From: a bacterium BMS3Abin03
GTDB lineage: Bacteria > Bacteroidota > Ignavibacteria > Ignavibacteriales > Ignavibacteriaceae
Length of the DNA stretch: 37,752 nt
Direction: 5' to 3'
Assembly: GCA_022340715.1 (NCBI GenBank)
Contig: JAJDNK010000057.1
Span: 1 to 37,752 of the forward strand
Under the pieces are notes generated by a model. That model was given only the letters and a program-made list of their open reading frames with translations. It did no database searches and was not told the origin of the DNA. Positions 9,439 through 16,730 of the stretch are shown piece after piece (position 1 is the first letter of the stretch; every line of letters begins with the position of its first letter). Both the position numbers and the translations under genes were made by a program.

Positions 9439-10415
9439 TATTTATCAACCTTGATTTTAACTTCAACAGACATTCCGGGTAGTAGCTTGATTGCATCATC
9501 AGAGTTTTGCTTCTTTGTTTGTACCGAGTGAATCGAAATTGTTACGGGAATTCTTTGTGTGATTTTTGTAAAATTCCCTGCGGCATTTGATGGTGGAATT
9601 AAGGCGAATTGTGAAGCGGTGTTTGTACCAATTCTGATAACCTTTCCTTCAAAAACATGATCCGGATATGAATCAACATCAATTTCAACATCTTCACCTT
9701 TTTTAATTGAGGCAAGATCAGTTTCCTGCAAATCTGCAGTTACCCATAAACTATCAAGGTTGTAAATTGCAAAGATCGGCTGTCCCGGCTGAACGATATC
9801 ACCTTCAAGCATCCATCTTTTTGCTACAACACCGTTCATTGGAGAATAAATCTTTGTATTCTGAAGTTGTGTATTTATTACGTTCAATTGAGCTTTCGCG
9901 GTTCCGATTTTTGTTTTTGTAATATTGAACTGTGCCTGAGCGGCTTCCAGTGCACTTTTAGCATGATCATATTGCTCTTTTGGAATTATTTTATCTTCAA
10001 ACTGCTGTTTTGCTCTTTCATAATCGGTTTGAGCTTTATCAAGGTTAACCTGCGCAAGCCGGGTATTATCCTGTGCGAGCTTCAGTGAAATGAATGCCTG
10101 ATTCCGTTGAGCAATTAAATCAGTAGAATCTAAGCAAACTAATAATTGACCTTTAGTAACATTATCACCTTCATCTGTATAAAGATTTGTAATTCTGCCA
10201 AGCATTTTTGAAGCAAGAGATAATTTGTCACCGTCTATAAATGCATCATCGGTTGAAACGTAACCAAGCTGTCCCTGGTACCAGTACCAGGCAGCCGCCG
10301 CAGCAATAAGAATAATAAGAAATGGAATCCAGAATCTTTTTTGTTTTAGTAAAGATTGAGAATTTGTTTTATTATTTATTTTTGTTTGCTGTTCTGTGGT
10401 TTGGCTGTCTGCCAT
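9438..10415 (-). CDS. emrA: HlyD/EmrA-type membrane fusion protein
   Basis: A 325-residue periplasmic adaptor. One N-terminal membrane helix (residues about 31-48) is preceded by a polar Q/N/T-rich tail. The biotinyl-lipoyl half-motifs follow (YVSTDDAFIDGD, GDNVTKGQLLVCLD, then GVVAKRWMLEGDIVQPGQPIF) and flank a long coiled-coil hairpin at about 85-185. The C-terminal beta-barrel contains VDSYPDHVFEGKV. It connects EmrB to the outer-membrane channel. It starts 42 bases after tetR stops, with no terminator in between. Confidence 0.95.
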   Translation of the reverse strand: MADSQTTEQQTKINNKTNSQSLLKQKRFWIPFLIILIAAAAAWYWYQGQLGYVSTDDAFIDGDKLSLASKMLGRITNLYTDEGDNVTKGQLLVCLDSTDLIAQRNQAFISLKLAQDNTRLAQVNLDKAQTDYERAKQQFEDKIIPKEQYDHAKSALEAAQAQFNITKTKIGTAKAQLNVINTQLQNTKIYSPMNGVVAKRWMLEGDIVQPGQPIFAIYNLDSLWVTADLQETDLASIKKGEDVEIDVDSYPDHVFEGKVIRIGTNTASQFALIPPSNAAGNFTKITQRIPVTISIHSVQTKKQNSDDAIKLLPGMSVEVKIKVDK

Positions 10416-10457
10416 TAAATTTATCCTTCTAAATTATTTTACACAACAAATTCTTAT

Positions 10458-11063
10458 TTAAGAACTCTCGATCCCCTTGGAAAAAATATTAACAAATCTC
10501 ATAGTTTCTTCTCTCAATTCAGCGTAATTCACTTTTTCAGTTCTGTTAATATTAATTGATTTAATTATTCGCAGGCGGAGTCCCTGAAGCAAGTGAAGAA
10601 AGATCCTCGTTGTTTTTTCCGTTACCGATTTATCGAATTCGCCTTTAGATTTTCCTTCATCAAATATTTTTTGTAAAAGAAGAAGCTCCTGGTCCTCGAA
10701 ACTCTTAAACAGTTCTTTGAACATAGATTTAATATCAACAAAAGAATGAACATTTAAGGTTGCGAGATTTATCAGTTGCTGAAAATATTCCAGCCTTTTA
10801 CTCACATAATCTTCAAGCTTTTTTGTTGCTGTAAGATTTTGACGTATCAGATTTTTAATTTCTTCAACGAACAGATCCTGTTCTTTTTGAATCACCGATT
10901 TGAACAGGTCTTCTTTATTGGGGAAATAGTAATAAAGTGAGGCTTTTCCCATTCCCACATCTAAAGCAACTTCTTCCATAGTTACTTTTGAAAAGCCATA
11001 GTGTGCAAACCGGTTTCTTGCAGCTTCTATAATTTCTTTTTCCTTTGGGCTGTTTTTGCTCAT
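10458..11063 (-). CDS. TetR-family transcriptional regulator of the efflux operon
   Basis: A 201-residue regulator. The N-terminal TetR HTH spans about residues 9-56: IIEAARNRFAHYGFSKVTM, then the recognition helix region VGMGKASLYYYFPNKEDLF. The C-terminal ligand-binding domain is helical and not assignable to a ligand. It is the first gene of the efflux operon, and a palindrome overlaps its own promoter, so autorepression with drug-induced derepression is the likely mode. The ligand is unknown. Confidence 0.93.
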   Translation of the reverse strand: MSKNSPKEKEIIEAARNRFAHYGFSKVTMEEVALDVGMGKASLYYYFPNKEDLFKSVIQKEQDLFVEEIKNLIRQNLTATKKLEDYVSKRLEYFQQLINLATLNVHSFVDIKSMFKELFKSFEDQELLLLQKIFDEGKSKGEFDKSVTEKTTRIFLHLLQGLRLRIIKSININRTEKVNYAELREETMRFVNIFSKGIESS

Positions 11064-11073
11064 TTTTAAATAT

Positions 11074-11131
11074 TTTTCGACTACTATACTTAAACGGTCG
11101 AAAACATAGCTAAATAGTTTACATCCGGCAA
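11074..11131 (-). promoter_or_regulatory. Efflux operon promoter and TetR-type operator
   Basis: The perfect 8-base arms TTTTCGAC (11074-11081) and GTCGAAAA (11097-11104) are separated by 15 bases and begin 10 bases upstream of the tetR ATG. On the minus strand a Bacteroidota-like promoter is readable: TTG at 11131-11129, a 20-base spacer, then TATGTTTT at 11108-11101, one mismatch from TAnnTTTG. The upstream operator arm covers the TTTT of this box, so a bound repressor would block polymerase. Confidence 0.55.
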
Positions 11132-11268
11132 GTGATTAACATAGTTGTGTGATGTGAAACAAATTAGGTTTTGTAATAAAATGTGAATTGGGATTTATTT
11201 GTAAACTTTACAGAAAACATCATTTTTTGACAGATAAATATTTTCAGTTAAAATAACACAAATAAATC

Positions 11269-12183
11269 TTACGGGATTGCCGGTGATGGCCTTACATCAT
11301 GGTTAGGATCGTCTTCGTTCGTAGGAATGTTGCTTTGCGTACTCTTTTCAATCGCATCTATCTCATTTATAATCCAGAATCTTTTATTGTTAGATTCAGG
11401 AGGTAGTTCCCCTATGTGCCAGCCGGGATAAGTTGTTTCAAGAAAATAATATTTTTTCCCATTGGCAATTTTAAATTCTCCATTTGCCGCAACATGAATT
11501 CCAAGCATAGCGTGTTTATATTTTTCACTCCACATCATTGCGCAATCTATTCCCAGTCGTTCGAGTAATGAATAAAGTAAAATTGATTTTGTATCGCAAT
11601 CTCCAAAACGTTTTGCAATTGATTCCAGTGGAGCGAAAAGATCGAGATCGCCTCCGGGACGATCATATTTCATATTCTGAACAAACGATATGAGAAACAT
11701 CACTTTGTCTTTGCTGTTAAGATGCTCATTTCTAAATACCTTGTTAAAACCTTTACTGATAGTTCGCATCTGAGGTAAGGACTTTTCATATACGATTGTG
11801 TAAATTCTTCCCCAAACATACTGAGCTTCTATTTCTGAGTTTCGATAATTGATCCTTTCATCTAATCCCAGTTCCCTAACAGACATTCTTCCAATTCTAT
11901 GAATTAGTTGCATAGCTTTTTCAACTTCACTTGCTAATAATTTGAATGTAATATGGTATTTTTTCCTGCTCAAGTTAGTGCTTACAAATTTCCACGAGTA
12001 AGAAGCATTAATAATCTTTTGAGTTGTAAGGCTGTCCATATCGATTCCGTAATCGGAGCTTTCGGTAGTACCTAAATCGAAGTTAAGCTCAGGCAGATCG
12101 AGTGAAGAAAGTAAAATGAAAACAAGGAAGAAAAAAGATATAAGTGAGAGACATCCTCGTATACATCCGGCGCGATTAACCAA
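11269..12183 (-). CDS. Membrane-anchored transglutaminase-like protein
   Basis: A 304-residue protein with one N-terminal membrane segment (about 12-27) and the rest probably outside the membrane. The core resembles a transglutaminase/cysteine-protease fold: C196 in RFGDCDTKS and H224 in YKHAMLGI. An acidic residue follows at E249 in FLETTYPGW, where most relatives have Asp. The enzyme could be a peptidase or amidase rather than a cross-linker. The start is TTG (12183-12181), supported by GGAGG at 12197-12193, 9 bases upstream; no better in-frame ATG exists. It lies 23 bases after the tandem DUF350 gene and is probably cotranscribed with it. Confidence 0.75.
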   Translation of the reverse strand: MVNRAGCIRGCLSLISFFFLVFILLSSLDLPELNFDLGTTESSDYGIDMDSLTTQKIINASYSWKFVSTNLSRKKYHITFKLLASEVEKAMQLIHRIGRMSVRELGLDERINYRNSEIEAQYVWGRIYTIVYEKSLPQMRTISKGFNKVFRNEHLNSKDKVMFLISFVQNMKYDRPGGDLDLFAPLESIAKRFGDCDTKSILLYSLLERLGIDCAMMWSEKYKHAMLGIHVAANGEFKIANGKKYYFLETTYPGWHIGELPPESNNKRFWIINEIDAIEKSTQSNIPTNEDDPNHDVRPSPAIP

Positions 12184-12206
12184 TTGAAATTACCTCCAAA
12201 CCACTT

Positions 12207-12746
12207 TCAGGAACCAATATTAAGAAATGATACCGGGGGAAATGGAATAAGCGCATCGAGTATCGTTTTAATTCCCGGCTCAAACAATAATGCAAGAGCT
12301 ATTATAATTGCAGAAAGAAAAATACTTACACCGATATTATTTTCTTTTATTTCCCTGAGCTCATCGAGATCTTTTGTAAGATACATAAATATCTTCAATG
12401 CGGAGTAAATTATTCCGAATGCAATTATCCCGGCAAGTATTATGTGGCCAAGCATAAGCAATGCAGTTTTGAGATAAGTGAGCCATTCGGCATTTGGATT
12501 ACGTAAGGTATTGCTGAAAATCGTAATAGAACTTTCAATCGAGTTTTTCACAACAATAATTATGGCAAGTGCAATTGATGCGTTTAGGATACCAACAGCA
12601 ATATTATTTTTCTTAAGCTCCTCTGTTTCGTTAATGCCGCGTGTTAGCTTCTGAAAGACTCTGACCGCCGCATAAATGAAGAATACCCCGATCAGCAGGG
12701 AAAGCACAAGCTGAAGCAAACCGGTTATGAGTAAGATTAAATCCAT
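12207..12746 (-). CDS. Tandem DUF350 (YjfL-like) membrane protein
   Basis: A 179-residue integral membrane protein with four hydrophobic segments arranged as two similar halves. Each half has a helix, a short charged loop, and a second helix. The loops read TRGINETEELKKNNIAVGI and TKDLDELREIKENNIGVSI, which align with each other and with the DUF350 signature E-L-K-x-N-N-x-x-V. Internal duplication is therefore directly visible. DUF350 proteins have no settled biochemical function. It is first in a two-gene unit with the transglutaminase-like protein. Confidence 0.8.
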   Translation of the reverse strand: MDLILLITGLLQLVLSLLIGVFFIYAAVRVFQKLTRGINETEELKKNNIAVGILNASIALAIIIVVKNSIESSITIFSNTLRNPNAEWLTYLKTALLMLGHIILAGIIAFGIIYSALKIFMYLTKDLDELREIKENNIGVSIFLSAIIIALALLFEPGIKTILDALIPFPPVSFLNIGS

Positions 12747-12842
12747 AGAATCCTCATTCCTGAAAATAAAATAAGAATAGTGAACTACGACTAAAATAAA
12801 TTGATTTTATATCTTATACCAATTATGTAAAATTGCAATACA

Positions 12843-13799
12843 ATGATAAAAAAAATCTGGCATCATAAACCTTTCATTTTCCTTCTTTTAATAATATTAG
12901 AAGGCTGTTCTTTAACCGGATATCAAATGTATAATCTTGGTTTGCAGAGTTACGATGAGGGGAAGTACTTCAGCGCAGTGGAATATTTTACACGTGCAAT
13001 CTGGGATGACCCCACAAATGCTCAACTCTATTATTTAAGAGGAAATGCACACTCAAAACTGAACAATTATGAAGATGCTCTAAAAGATTATACAAGAGCT
13101 ATTAAGCTGAACCCAGAAAAAGAATTCTATCAAAACAGGGGATTAGCCTATTTAACCTTAGATGATTACGTTAATGCCGCCAACGATTTTAGTGCGGCAC
13201 TCAACTACGATCCTAATAATTCAGAGCTCCATTTTAACAGGGGTTATGCTGAAGCACTTGCCGGATATTACGATGCTGCCATAACAGATTATACAAATGC
13301 TATTAATTTTGATTCATCAAATGCGAAAAATTTTGTTAATCGTGGTGATTTGTGGGCGAAAGCCGGGCAGCACGAGAAGGCGATATTCGATTTTACTATT
13401 GCAATTTCGCTCAATCCGGAGGATGAGCTTGCTTACTATAACCGCGGAAATGAATTTTTAGCTTTGAAAAAATTTGAAAACGCTATACATGATTATTCGA
13501 AAACTATAGAGATAAATCCTCACAAAACGGAATATTACTTTAAAAGAGGTGAAGCTAAAGTAATGTTAAATAATTTCCCTGAAGCGGCTGAAGATTATTC
13601 TAAAATTATCGAACTCGATCCGGAAAATGGAAATGCATATTACAACCGCGGAATTTGCTATGCAAACCTGAATATGAAGGACGTAGCCTGCGAGGATTTT
13701 ACTCGCGCCGGGGAGCTCGGTTTCTTCGAGGCTTACGAAGTAATAAAGGAATATTGCAAGAAGGAAGTTAAGCAGAACAAAAAGAAAAAAAGGAAATGA
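12843..13799 (+). CDS. TPR-repeat lipoprotein
   Basis: A 318-residue protein. The N-terminal hydrophobic segment ends ILEGC, so C22 is a probable lipidation site, although Glu at -2 is atypical for a lipobox. From about residue 30 to 300 there are seven or eight tetratricopeptide repeats of 34 residues (for example YYLRGNAHSKLNNYEDALKD, YYNRGNEFLALKKFENAIHD). The C-terminus is a lysine-rich tail. It is a protein-interaction scaffold with unknown partner. The stop overlaps the start of the DUF456 gene as ATGA. Confidence 0.88.
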   Translation: MIKKIWHHKPFIFLLLIILEGCSLTGYQMYNLGLQSYDEGKYFSAVEYFTRAIWDDPTNAQLYYLRGNAHSKLNNYEDALKDYTRAIKLNPEKEFYQNRGLAYLTLDDYVNAANDFSAALNYDPNNSELHFNRGYAEALAGYYDAAITDYTNAINFDSSNAKNFVNRGDLWAKAGQHEKAIFDFTIAISLNPEDELAYYNRGNEFLALKKFENAIHDYSKTIEINPHKTEYYFKRGEAKVMLNNFPEAAEDYSKIIELDPENGNAYYNRGICYANLNMKDVACEDFTRAGELGFFEAYEVIKEYCKKEVKQNKKKKRK

Positions 13800-14287
13800 T
13801 AGAAGCAATCACAATTATCATAGGTTTATTGGTTGCAATTATAGGTTTAATTGGTTGTGTTATTCCTGCAATACCGGGTCCTCCATTGAATTTTCTTTCA
13901 CTTGTAATTTTGGAACTTGGAATCAAGGATGCATTCTCGGCAGAGTTTTACATTACCTGGGGAATTATAACAGTAGTTGTAACGATTCTTGATTACATAC
14001 TTCCGGTTATAGGTGCGAGAGCCTACAGATCAAGCAAGTATGGGATTTGGGGTTCGGTAATAGGAATGATATTAGGTATAGTATTTTTTCCACCTTTTGG
14101 AATGATAATAGGTTTATTCCTCGGTGCCGTAGTTGGTGAGTTGGTTGCCGGAAAAGCACATTGGGAAGCATTACAAGTTGGTACAGCCACATTTGTTGCA
14201 AGCATCCTTATGATTTTGGCTAAGCTTGCTGTTTCTGGTATTATGACTTATTATTTTGTGGAAAGGTCGATTAAATATATTTTTTAA
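13796..14287 (+). CDS. DUF456 family membrane protein
   Basis: A 163-residue protein with four or five hydrophobic segments and the Gly/Pro-rich DUF456 pattern: LIGCVIPAIPGPPLNFLSLV near residues 18-37, then KYGIWGSVIGMILGIVFFPPFG and GPFLGAVVGEL-type sequence (here GLFLGAVVGELVAGK). The function of the family is unknown. It is translationally coupled to the TPR lipoprotein through a 4-base overlap, so a joint membrane role is a reasonable inference. Confidence 0.88.
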   Translation: MIEAITIIIGLLVAIIGLIGCVIPAIPGPPLNFLSLVILELGIKDAFSAEFYITWGIITVVVTILDYILPVIGARAYRSSKYGIWGSVIGMILGIVFFPPFGMIIGLFLGAVVGELVAGKAHWEALQVGTATFVASILMILAKLAVSGIMTYYFVERSIKYIF

Positions 14288-14290
14288 ATC

Positions 14291-14315
14291 AAAAAAGGGA
14301 GCCGAAGCTCCCTTT
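14291..14315 (-). terminator. Intrinsic terminator, UUCG tetraloop, of the ferredoxin gene
   Basis: On the minus strand, AAAGGGAGC-TTCG-GCTCCCTTT is a 9-bp stem with an exceptionally stable UUCG loop, continued by three more T residues. The stem spans 14315-14294. It lies between converging genes and may also stop plus-strand transcripts from the DUF456 gene. Confidence 0.85.
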
Positions 14316-14338
14316 ATATTGGGAATCTAAAATTAAAC

Positions 14339-14638
14339 TTACCTTCCGACTGTATCTAAAAGTTCTTTTTTAGCCAGAAGTTCTTCCTTTGTATTTTGAT
14401 GGTCCGGATCAGGAACTATTGCTTCACTCGGGCAAGCCGGTAAACACTGAGGTTCATCGTAAAATCCGACACACTCTGTACATTTTTCATAAGCAATATA
14501 AGTGTGCTCGTCGCTCAATGCTTCGTGCTCTTCACCGTTATAGTCCCATGTTACACCGGCAGCATAAATTGCATTATTAGGGCATTCTACTTCACAGGCG
14601 TTGCAATCAATGCATTCATCAGTGATCATAAGAGCCAT
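14339..14638 (-). CDS. 2[4Fe-4S] ferredoxin, YfhL type
   Basis: A 99-residue ferredoxin. Cluster motif 1 is C9-x2-C12-x2-C15-x3-C19P (CIDCNACEVECP). The second, CTECVGFYDEPQCLPACP, has the extended C-x2-C-x8-C-x3-C spacing typical of YfhL/Allochromatium-type low-potential ferredoxins. A 25-residue charged tail follows. It carries single electrons in the cytoplasm; partners are not shown by context. Radical SAM enzymes elsewhere in the window would need such a donor, but a link is speculative. Confidence 0.93.
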   Translation of the reverse strand: MALMITDECIDCNACEVECPNNAIYAAGVTWDYNGEEHEALSDEHTYIAYEKCTECVGFYDEPQCLPACPSEAIVPDPDHQNTKEELLAKKELLDTVGR

Positions 14639-14877
14639 TGTACTATTTCCTTCTGTTTCTGTTGTTTGAATAAATATTTAACACCATTAAATGAATACCG
14701 GATTTTAACCACAAAATCATCAACAATGGTATCGTTTATTATTGGCTGTTATTATCAATAACTATGCTAATTGTATTTCGGGAATAAAAACAAAGCTTTT
14801 AAATGTCCATATTGCCAAATTAGGTAATTTGAAGCGGTTAAATTCGTAGTATTGAGAAAAATATGAAATTCTGCGGT

Positions 14878-15249
14878 TTATTCCATTGGGTAATATTTAT
14901 TGGGGCTGGAATCGAGTATTTCAACTATATTCCTGAAACGGGGAATGAAGGGTATATATAATCCCACAACTTTCACTTTATAGGTATAGCCCGGCTTGAA
15001 TTCAGGATAAAGTTCATCGGCGTTATGTTTATTGTGATAATAATCATTCGCATTAAGAAAGACTTCATTTTCTGTGAAAATAAAATATTCGCCCCTTTCA
15101 CCACTCCATCTTTCTTTATTAATAACTGTAATTGTTTCTACTTTCTCAGTTAGAAATGGTTCGAAGAATAAATAACCAAAAATTATTATAATCAATATGA
15201 TTATTACGCCAAAGAAAAACGATAATTTATACAAGTAGCTACCAGCCAT
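14878..15249 (-). CDS. DUF1523-like single-pass membrane protein
   Basis: A 123-residue protein. One membrane helix lies at about residues 10-30, followed by a soluble domain: a beta-rich stretch with TITVINKERW, EYFIFTENEVF, and GYTYKVKVVGLYIPFIPRFRNIVE. The pattern resembles DUF1523 proteins, where the domain ends in G-x-x-I-P-x-x-x-x-x-R-N-I. The resemblance is from memory and the function is unknown. It has no close partner on the same strand. Confidence 0.6.
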   Translation of the reverse strand: MAGSYLYKLSFFFGVIIILIIIIFGYLFFEPFLTEKVETITVINKERWSGERGEYFIFTENEVFLNANDYYHNKHNADELYPEFKPGYTYKVKVVGLYIPFIPRFRNIVEILDSSPNKYYPME

Positions 15250-15271
15250 TTCAACCTCAGGAATAAATTGT

Positions 15272-15292
15272 ACTTAAATCATGTATTTAAGT
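15272..15292. promoter_or_regulatory. AT-rich palindrome in a divergent intergenic region
   Basis: ACTTAAAT (15272-15279) and ATTTAAGT (15285-15292) are perfect 8-base arms around 5 bases. The site lies 23 bases upstream of the DUF1523-like gene and 83 bases upstream of the YjiK-like gene, so it could be an operator for either. AT-richness makes chance occurrence quite possible. Confidence 0.25.
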
Positions 15293-15374
15293 TCATCTAT
15301 CATCGGGATTCGGATTTGAACTTAAAGACCTATAAATTTGATTAAAAATTAATTGTTAATAAAGTAATATATTA

Positions 15375-16121
15375 ATGAAATCAGCATATTTTTTAGTTCC
15401 CATTCTAATCTTGGTGCTAGTCATAGCTTCCTGCCAGATAAAATCTAAAAAATCCACTGAAATGTTGAAGTATAAAATGGGGAAAACAATTTCTGTACCT
15501 GAACCCTCAGGATTGGATTTAACGTATGATAATAAAGGTTTTTGGACTGTAAGCGACGAAACAAGCACTATTTACAAATTAGACGGCGAAGGAAATGTCG
15601 TCAGCACAATAAAAGTTAATGGAGATGACCTCGAGGGTATTACGGTCGTTAACGATTCAACACTTGCCGTCGTTCTGGAAAGAACACGGGATGTTGTACT
15701 GCTTAATACTTCAGGAACCGAGATTAAAAGAAAGAATCTTGGCTTAAAGGGTAAACCGAATTCCGGGCTTGAAGGCATTACGTACATTCCTGAAAACGGA
15801 CACTTCTTTGTTGTTAATGAAAAGAAACCAAGCTTGCTGCTGGAATTAGATCCTCAACTTGAAATTATAGGAATTGATACATTAAAATTCTCTCGCGATG
15901 TATCTGCAATATTTTATGATAAAAGGAATAAATGTTTATGGATTTTAAGCGATGAGAATCAGTTGGTTGTAAAAACCGATATGCATGGTAAACCATTGGA
16001 GAAAATAGATATTTCTGTTGTTCAACCGGAAGGAATTACAATTGATCCTGATGGGAAAAAACTATATATAGTTTCGGATAATAAAAATGCACTTTATGTT
16101 TATGATTTTAATGATGAATAA
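15375..16121 (+). CDS. SdiA-regulated (YjiK-like) beta-propeller lipoprotein
   Basis: A 248-residue lipoprotein. The lipobox VIASC places the lipidated cysteine at C20, and Gln at +2 favours the outer membrane. The rest is a six-bladed propeller of the SdiA-regulated/YjiK family, recognisable from PSGLDLTYDNKGFWTVSDE, DLEGITVVND, GLEGITYIPENGHFFVVNE, and PEGITIDPDGKKLYIVSDN. In this family the E-G-I-T motif repeats at blade edges. The function is unresolved. It stands alone between divergent and convergent genes. Confidence 0.87.
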   Translation: MKSAYFLVPILILVLVIASCQIKSKKSTEMLKYKMGKTISVPEPSGLDLTYDNKGFWTVSDETSTIYKLDGEGNVVSTIKVNGDDLEGITVVNDSTLAVVLERTRDVVLLNTSGTEIKRKNLGLKGKPNSGLEGITYIPENGHFFVVNEKKPSLLLELDPQLEIIGIDTLKFSRDVSAIFYDKRNKCLWILSDENQLVVKTDMHGKPLEKIDISVVQPEGITIDPDGKKLYIVSDNKNALYVYDFNDE

Positions 16122-16139
16122 ATTGTGTTGTCAGACAAT

Positions 16140-16170
16140 AAAAAAGGGCCAGAGCTAAAAGCCCTGACCC
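16140..16170 (-). terminator. Strong minus-strand intrinsic terminator
   Basis: On the minus strand GGGTCAGGGC (16170-16161), loop TTTTA, and GCTCTGGCCC (16155-16146) form a 10-bp stem with two G-T wobble pairs, followed by six T residues (16145-16140). No minus-strand gene ends closer than 16731, which implies a long 3' untranslated region or an unannotated short transcript. Confidence 0.8.
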
Positions 16171-16421
16171 AGCAGGGGGAGACATGATCTGGAAAAACAC
16201 TATTTCAAAACAGTGAATCTTGTACTCTGTATAGAATATCCACCCCCGTTTCTATTCAGTCTAATCAGAGCGTTGTTTTTCGTTATGTCCTTATTGATCT
16301 CCAAACAAAGGAGTTTACTTTGTTGGGTTTACAGCAATAATATTGCTTGTCATAGTCCCTTTCTTTCCACCATCAGAAGGATGTTCTGCACTATTTTTTA
16401 CAAAATCATTTTACCTGATCA

Positions 16422-16523
16422 ATTCACTATTCGAGTCTCTTTAACTTCAGTTGTATTCAAAGATGTTAATCTCGTGCATTACATTCCGGCTGACACGCAG
16501 CGCTCAATTTTCATACCCTTAAT
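16422..16523 (-). pseudogene. Possible decayed type IX sorting-domain remnant
   Basis: The minus-strand frame reads IKGMKIERCVSAGM, a TAA stop, then CTRLTSLNTTEVKETRIVN. This looks like the end of a type IX secretion C-terminal domain, usually of the form P/S-S-G-x-Y-x-Y-x-L, then about 10 residues, then T-K-K-M. A TAA stands where TAT (Tyr) would be expected. Further stops lie downstream. The similarity is by eye only and could be chance. Confidence 0.22.
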
Positions 16524-16635
16524 GTCAGTTGAAAACATCATTTAATGAATTTTTTAGACTGGTTTTGATTGTAACTTATTACCACTCACCGGTAAATTTG
16601 TAAATACAGTACTGAAGATAAAATTTATTGAGCAT

Positions 16636-16659
16636 AGCCTTGAAGAGGCTTCGTTTTTT
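16636..16659 (+). terminator. Plus-strand terminator-like hairpin
   Basis: AGCCT (16636-16640) and AGGCT (16646-16650) form a 5-bp stem, 6 bp with a T-G pair, around a short loop. TCG and six T residues (16654-16659) follow. It could stop transcripts from the YjiK-like gene 515 bases upstream, or a transcript starting inside the gene-free stretch. Confidence 0.5.
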
Positions 16660-16730
16660 ATTTGGTAAGATTCAGAATTGATATTAAAGGAACTTTAAAT
16701 TAAGCATAGAGGTAACAATTCATTTTATTA

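Larger units (their letters stand above)
16122..16730. other. 609-base gene-poor stretch between converging genes
   Basis: No convincing coding region was found. It holds a minus-strand terminator at the left end (16140-16170), a plus-strand terminator-like hairpin at the right end (16636-16659), and between them a degenerate minus-strand frame resembling a secretion sorting domain. The open frame at 16213-16545 on the plus strand has no ribosome-binding site and unlikely composition. Confidence 0.6.

Noticed and set aside
16213..16545. 110-codon plus-strand open frame
   Set aside because: No ribosome-binding site, unlikely hydrophobic and Cys-rich composition, and it is antisense to a possible gene remnant.
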